Of a stretch of 6,289 nucleotides of DNA, positions 4,708 to 6,289 are shown one piece after another. The translations under genes were made by a program, and so were the position numbers. Each line of letters opens with the position of its first letter. The first letter of the stretch is position 1. Source of the stretch: Fusobacterium sp. (GTDB lineage: Bacteria > Fusobacteriota > Fusobacteriia > Fusobacteriales > Fusobacteriaceae); NCBI GenBank assembly GCA_020024855.1, contig JAHHTB010000108.1:1-6289 (forward strand). Reading direction: 5' to 3'. The notes under the pieces were generated by a model. It made no database searches and was not told where the DNA came from. It saw nothing but the letters and a program-made list of their open reading frames with translations.

Positions 4708-4962
4708 TTAAACACCATATTTATAAAGCAATAAATCTCCTTCCTCTTCAGTGAAATATCCACTTCTCCAACCAGCTAAAACAGAAACTTCTAATTCTAC
4801 TGTAAGACCATAATATTGGTCATCTAGTTCTTGATATTCTTTTGATGTCTTATCTTTTATTTTTTGAATTTTCTCATAAACTTCATCTAATTCTCCAACA
4901 CATCTTTTTGTATATTTATCCATATTAAATTTAATCTCAATATCTCTTCTTATAATATCCAT
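4708..4962 (-). CDS. Small protein of unknown family (84 aa)
   Basis: It starts MDIIRRDIEIKFNMDKY. Residues 24-48 (ELDEVYEKIQKIKDKTSKEYQEL) look like a coiled-coil or helical hairpin, and the end has a hydrophobic-acidic pattern (LAGWRSGYFTEEEGDLLLYKYGV). It follows the 331-aa kinase by 44 nt on the same strand with a GAGGAGG ribosome binding site. It shows neither the HTH of HipB nor the beta-rich pattern of HipS, so if it is the antitoxin it is of a different kind. No membrane segment or signal peptide. Confidence 0.78.
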   Translation of the reverse strand: MDIIRRDIEIKFNMDKYTKRCVGELDEVYEKIQKIKDKTSKEYQELDDQYYGLTVELEVSVLAGWRSGYFTEEEGDLLLYKYGV

Positions 4963-5006
4963 TTTTTCCTCCTCATATTATTATATTTTACTTTTTAGAT
5001 CTGTGT

Positions 5007-6002
5007 TTAATTTTTAATTTTTTTAGCTTTTTCAAAAGCTGGAAGCAGTATCTTATAATATCTCTCTTTTAAAAAGGTTTTATAATACTCTTTCATTGTA
5101 ATACTCATTATTTGTAGTTTTTCATATTGTAAAGGAATTTCATCTATAATTTTAATAATTTTTTCTAAATTAATTTTAGGAACTATTCTTAGAAGAGCCT
5201 CCTGAAGACTATCTGAAATCTCTTTTAAAAATTTTTCTTCCTCTGTATTTCCAAAATTTAAATTATTATCTCTTAAAGAAAGGTTTTTTATAACTTTTAC
5301 AGAGTCTATACTTTTACCTTTAAATATATATGGTGTTCTACCATTAGAAATTAATTGCTTTATATTCTCTATATTTTTCATTTTTTCTTCACTATGTTTT
5401 GGAAAAAAAGAATTACCATTATCATAGATAGGAGCAATAGAAATACGATTTTCTTTTTCTATAACAAATATTCCCCAATTTCCATTGTGCCTATCATTAT
5501 TATTAATGAAACAATCGACTATAAACATATCCCAAAATCTCTTTTTTATTTCTATATTATCTTTTATATATTCATTGTTATTCAAAACATAACTTATTTC
5601 CTCTATATCTACATTATATGTTGATTCAGTATTAGAGACTAGCATTTCTCTAATTTTTTCTTTTTCTTCTAAGTAATCATTAAATAATAACTTCATTTCA
5701 TAAAAGGTTTTTCCCTCTGAATTAAAGTCTTTACATCCAACTACAAGATTATTATTATATATTCCTAATTCTGTTTCATGAACAGGTAAACCTATAGATT
5801 GATATATTTGAGAACCTAGATATTCTGATAGAATGCTTGTAGTATAAGGAATTTCAACATTTTTAAAATTTTTAGTATTTTTAGGGAATTTTATAAGCCA
5901 TTTTTCTCCATTATCTTTATAAATAGCTTTTTTTGTTCCAGCATTTCCTCCATAAAAAGATAGTCTATTTTTAATATTATTGTAGTTGTATAGTTTTATC
6001 AT
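5007..6002 (-). CDS. CtkA/HipT-like HipA-fold Ser/Thr kinase (331 aa)
   Basis: Size and layout match the short HipA branch (CtkA of Helicobacter, HipT of HipBST systems) that lacks the HipA N-subdomain 1. A glycine-rich loop lies at 17-28 (FYGGNAGTKKAIY region), the likely ATP-binding K38 in WLIKFP, E60 in the following helix, and SIGLPVHETELG at 69-80. The catalytic loop is NNDRHNGNWG at 168-177 with base D170 and metal-binding N175. IYDNG at 192-196 (D194) stands for DFG. All key residues are intact, so it should be an active kinase; the substrate is unknown. Start chosen from AGGAGA about 9 nt upstream. It is the first gene of an operon with the 84- and 56-aa genes. Its upstream region has a strong promoter, a terminator-ended short RNA and a promoter palindrome, suggesting control by attenuation and repression. 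Confidence 0.88.
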   Translation of the reverse strand: MIKLYNYNNIKNRLSFYGGNAGTKKAIYKDNGEKWLIKFPKNTKNFKNVEIPYTTSILSEYLGSQIYQSIGLPVHETELGIYNNNLVVGCKDFNSEGKTFYEMKLLFNDYLEEKEKIREMLVSNTESTYNVDIEEISYVLNNNEYIKDNIEIKKRFWDMFIVDCFINNNDRHNGNWGIFVIEKENRISIAPIYDNGNSFFPKHSEEKMKNIENIKQLISNGRTPYIFKGKSIDSVKVIKNLSLRDNNLNFGNTEEEKFLKEISDSLQEALLRIVPKINLEKIIKIIDEIPLQYEKLQIMSITMKEYYKTFLKERYYKILLPAFEKAKKIKN

Positions 6003-6092
6003 AATTTTTATCTCCTAATTAAATAATTAATTTTAATATCTTAATTTAATAAAAAATATTAAAGGGTAAAATATAAATAAAAAATTATTTTA

Positions 6093-6192
6093 CAAAAAAG
6101 CTACCTTGTTTTTAAGGTAGCTCTTAATTCAGTCAAAAATATTTAATTTTAAAGTTTCTTATTTAAATTAAAGATTTAATCATCTATATATT
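6093..6192 (-). ncRNA. Short leader RNA, unit C (~100 nt), ending in a terminator before the kinase gene
   Basis: The promoter at 6199-6227 predicts a start near 6192, and an intrinsic terminator follows at 6099-6122, giving a ~100-nt RNA. Its body is AT-rich and weakly structured, with related segments CTTTAATTTAAAT and CTTTAAAATTAAAT. There is no meaningful open frame (only a six-codon ATG frame). It ends about 90 nt before the kinase ATG. It could be an attenuated kinase leader or a separate small RNA. Confidence 0.5.
6099..6122 (-). terminator. Intrinsic terminator (attenuator position) upstream of the CtkA-like kinase
   Basis: AGCTACCTT (6099-6107) pairs perfectly with AAGGTAGCT (6114-6122), 6-nt loop, then U6 on the minus strand (A run 6094-6099). 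It is the strongest terminator in the window. Its stem sequence matches part of terminator B. Confidence 0.8.
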
Positions 6193-6198
6193 TTTGGT

Positions 6199-6227
6199 AT
6201 TATACTATTTTAGTATAAAAAAATCAA
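6199..6227 (-). promoter_or_regulatory. Promoter of RNA C/kinase operon with an internal palindrome
   Basis: Minus-strand TTGATT (6222-6227), 17-nt spacer, perfect TATAAT (6199-6204). Bases 6201-6217, TATACTATTTTAGTATA, form 7-bp arms around 3 nt and overlap the -10 and spacer, where a repressor would block transcription. The hexamers equal those of the RNA A promoter but the spacer differs. Confidence 0.65.
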
Positions 6228-6289
6228 GGGTTTTTATTTATAATTTTAATAGATTACTAGATTATATTTTATAGATATAAACCTTTTTT
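6228..6289. other. AT-rich edge with nothing recognisable
   Basis: Upstream flank of the kinase operon promoter. No gene end, terminator or repeat can be supported before the window stops. Confidence 0.4.

Noticed and set aside
5355..5624. 89-residue plus-strand hydrophobic frame
   Set aside because: Antisense to the catalytic region of the CtkA-like kinase, whose motifs are unmistakable.

Overview
The window is very AT-rich, with AGA/AAA/TTA/ATA-heavy codon use, strong AAGGAGG-type ribosome binding sites and only short spacers between co-directional genes. This fits a low-GC anaerobe. Fusobacterium or a relative is my best guess and a low-GC Firmicute the main alternative; no gene here fixes the species. 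Everything recognisable belongs to toxin-antitoxin, abortive-infection, nucleoid-protein or transposon families, so this looks like an accessory defence/TA island. Almost all of it is transcribed leftward (minus strand).

Left part (1-1440) is a gene graveyard. It holds a frameshifted Fic toxin remnant behind an intact 49-aa VbhA-type antitoxin with a palindromic operator, a broken HU-family gene with an in-frame stop, and the C-terminal half of an Abi_2 (AbiD/AbiF) gene on the plus strand that still carries the HEPN RNase motif.

Middle part (1440-3060) is unusual. It has a ~51-nt RNA unit at the 3' end of the abi gene, then two larger RNA units (A ~225 nt, B ~274 nt), each with its own promoter and intrinsic terminator. 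These interleave with two paralogous 82- and 89-residue proteins. The two protein genes are 97% identical over 100 bp (ribosome binding site plus the first 24 codons) and then diverge sharply. The two RNA promoters share a 29-nt identical block. The layout reads as a duplicated module of small protein plus structured RNA.

Right part (3060-6289) carries two unrelated-looking HipA-fold Ser/Thr kinases. The 400-aa kinase (3060-4262) is followed by one of the small duplicated proteins. The 331-aa CtkA/HipT-sized kinase (5007-6002) heads a three-gene operon with an 84-aa and a 56-aa protein of unknown family. Its leader has the same promoter architecture as RNAs A and B (TTGATT-17-TATAAT), a palindrome inside the promoter, and an intrinsic terminator before the kinase start. 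A hairpin resembling an IS200/IS605 right end lies between the two kinase units.

The most interesting possibility is that promoter, short RNA, terminator, then protein is a recurring control unit here, reminiscent of type III TA or attenuation layouts. It appears twice, ahead of the 89-aa gene and ahead of the CtkA-like kinase. All RNA calls are inferred from promoter/terminator pairs and base-pairing seen by eye.
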